Shown piece after piece: positions 5,699 to 6,748 of a stretch of DNA of 6,748 nucleotides. The DNA is from Candidatus Omnitrophota bacterium (lineage in GTDB: Bacteria > Omnitrophota > Gorgyraeia > Duberdicusellales > 4484-171). The notes beneath the pieces are model-generated. The model had not been told where the DNA came from. It made no database searches and saw only the letters and a program-made list of their open reading frames with translations. The stretch covers positions 1 to 6,748 of the forward strand of contig DAOVKQ010000037.1 of assembly GCA_030631705.1 (NCBI GenBank), in the 5' to 3' direction. A program made the position numbers and the translations under genes. Every line of letters starts with the position of its first letter. The stretch's first letter is position 1.

Positions 5699-6748
5699 TT
5701 ACGATTGGTAAATAGAATAATTTATTTCAGGAAAGATATTGTCTTTTCTTTCTATGTCTTCCAATTCTTCAAAATTATAAGAGCCTCTCTCCAAATAACT
5801 TTTCAAGACATAAAACCGTTCAAGATGAGTAACCGTCCTTTTGCCCGCATACTCAACAAAAGTTCCGGTCTTCATCATAAAAGCCCAATCGCTTGACTGG
5901 GCAAGTAAAAGCTCTCTCGCCATCTGATTTAACACTCTTGCCTTTAAGTTTCCGCCTGAACCGAATTTCTTTACCGTATCGACCATGGCTTCGCCCGCGC
6001 GGTGTAAATGAGGATAAATCCAATCATTACTGCTATTGAGCCATACTTCATGATAGCCTTTCCAGCCCCAGCTGCTTTGCGCCGGATTTATAACTTGATT
6101 TTTAGGATAAACTTTCAAATAATTGATTGGAGTTATCAACTTAATTGTTTTCTGGTCATAATGTATTTTCTTAATAAGAAACTCAAGCCAATCGACGCCT
6201 TCAAACCACCAGTGGCCGTAAAGTTCGGCATCATAAGGAGCAACCAGTATCGGTTTTCTCCCCAGGAGCCCAGAGAGATGCTCAACTTGTTTCTGGCGGT
6301 TAAACATAAAATTTCCGGCATGCTCCGCCGCCTTGCTTTTTGCCCGCACGGGATCGTAAACTTGCTTATTAGAAACAGGGCCGGTAATTTTATAATATTT
6401 TATTCCCGTGAATATCCTTGTCCCGCAGGGCGAAACATAGGGTTTTATATAATCATAATCCAAATCAAACCCGGCATCACGGTAATATTCCCGGTAGTTA
6501 TAGTCCCCGGGATAGCCTTCAACAGAAGACCAGACGCTTTTAGAAGATTCATGATCCCTTCCGAATACGGCAACTTCATTTTTGGTATAATATCCGGCAT
6601 AGACTCCGAATTTTGGCCGGGGGCGCGAAAAAAGCACTCCATGTGTATCTAAAAGAAAAAAATCTATCCCTTCCTCTTTTAAGAATTTATCCAATCCGTC
6701 AAAATACCCGCACTCAGGAAGCCAAATTCCCCGGGGATTAATGCCGAA
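5699..6748 (-). CDS. GH57 1,4-alpha-glucan branching enzyme, C-terminal part (N-terminus off-window)
   Basis: The frame is open to the right edge, giving 349 visible residues. The first are FGINPRGIWLPECGYFDGLD, carrying the branching-enzyme nucleophile motif (W)LPECGY with Glu at visible residue 12. In Thermus and Thermococcus enzymes this Glu is near residue 183, so about 170 residues are missing. Further marks are GVYAGYYTKNEVAVFGRD (48-65, catalytic-loop region), GYPGDYNYREYYRDAGFDLD (78-97), acid/base motif VAPYDAELYGHWWFEG with Asp at 173, WGWKGYHEVWLN (227-238) and SSDWAFMMKTGT (285-296) in the helical DUF1957-like C-terminal domain. The enzyme makes alpha-1,6 branches in glycogen-like polymer in the cytosol, an alternative to GH13 GlgB. 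The ending is normal for the family, so the 3' end is intact. It is upstream of the two other GH57 genes on the same strand. Confidence 0.95.
   Translation of the reverse strand, partial: FGINPRGIWLPECGYFDGLDKFLKEEGIDFFLLDTHGVLFSRPRPKFGVYAGYYTKNEVAVFGRDHESSKSVWSSVEGYPGDYNYREYYRDAGFDLDYDYIKPYVSPCGTRIFTGIKYYKITGPVSNKQVYDPVRAKSKAAEHAGNFMFNRQKQVEHLSGLLGRKPILVAPYDAELYGHWWFEGVDWLEFLIKKIHYDQKTIKLITPINYLKVYPKNQVINPAQSSWGWKGYHEVWLNSSNDWIYPHLHRAGEAMVDTVKKFGSGGNLKARVLNQMARELLLAQSSDWAFMMKTGTFVEYAGKRTVTHLERFYVLKSYLERGSYNFEELEDIERKDNIFPEINYSIYQS

Noticed and set aside
6008..6652. 214-codon open frame on the plus strand
   Set aside because: It is the antisense shadow of the branching-enzyme gene, whose family motifs are continuous over the same bases; the plus-strand product shows no recognisable domain and has no clear ribosome-binding site.

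Overview
The window reads as an AT-rich bacterial chromosome segment. It has good Shine-Dalgarno sequences and table-11 starts, a bacterial long-variable-arm tRNA-Ser, PilZ, NUDIX and DUF2934 proteins, and short REP-like hairpins between genes. Its dominant feature is three consecutive GH57 alpha-glucan enzymes on the minus strand. The gene set and repeat style suggest an uncultured, probably anaerobic lineage such as Candidatus Omnitrophota. That placement is an impression from the sequence, not a demonstrated one.

Layout, left to right. At the left edge is the N-terminal start of a Na/Pi-cotransporter-family membrane protein (minus, cut off). A divergent intergenic region of about 160 bp follows, with a LacI/CcpA-type operator-like 14-mer. 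Next is a small PilZ-domain protein (plus, 308-682). It converges on a MutT-like NUDIX hydrolase (minus, 747-1151), with a REP-like hairpin at the junction. Between the NUDIX gene and tRNA-Ser(GGA) (minus, 1424-1510) lies about 270 bp without a gene. Part of it is bounded by a 14-bp inverted repeat that touches the tRNA 3' end. A DUF2934 protein (minus, 1569-1841) comes next.

The GH57 block runs from the right edge leftwards on the minus strand. It holds a 1,4-alpha-glucan branching enzyme (5699-6748, N-terminus off-window), an amylopullulanase/alpha-amylase-type GH57 (4088-5656), and a 4-alpha-glucanotransferase/alpha-amylase-type GH57 (1869-3911), then DUF2934 27 bp further on. The first two are separated by 42 bp, which contain a perfect 16-bp palindrome. 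The second and third are separated by 176 bp, most of it a 140-bp inverted-repeat element built from 7-bp tandem units.

Together the three enzymes cover branching, hydrolysis/debranching and chain transfer of alpha-1,4/1,6-glucan using GH57 folds only. None of the two visible N-termini carries a signal peptide, so the block looks like an intracellular glycogen-like storage polymer module. The most interesting non-coding signals are the heptad inverted-repeat element, the intergenic palindrome inside a possible promoter, and the inverted-repeat element against the tRNA.
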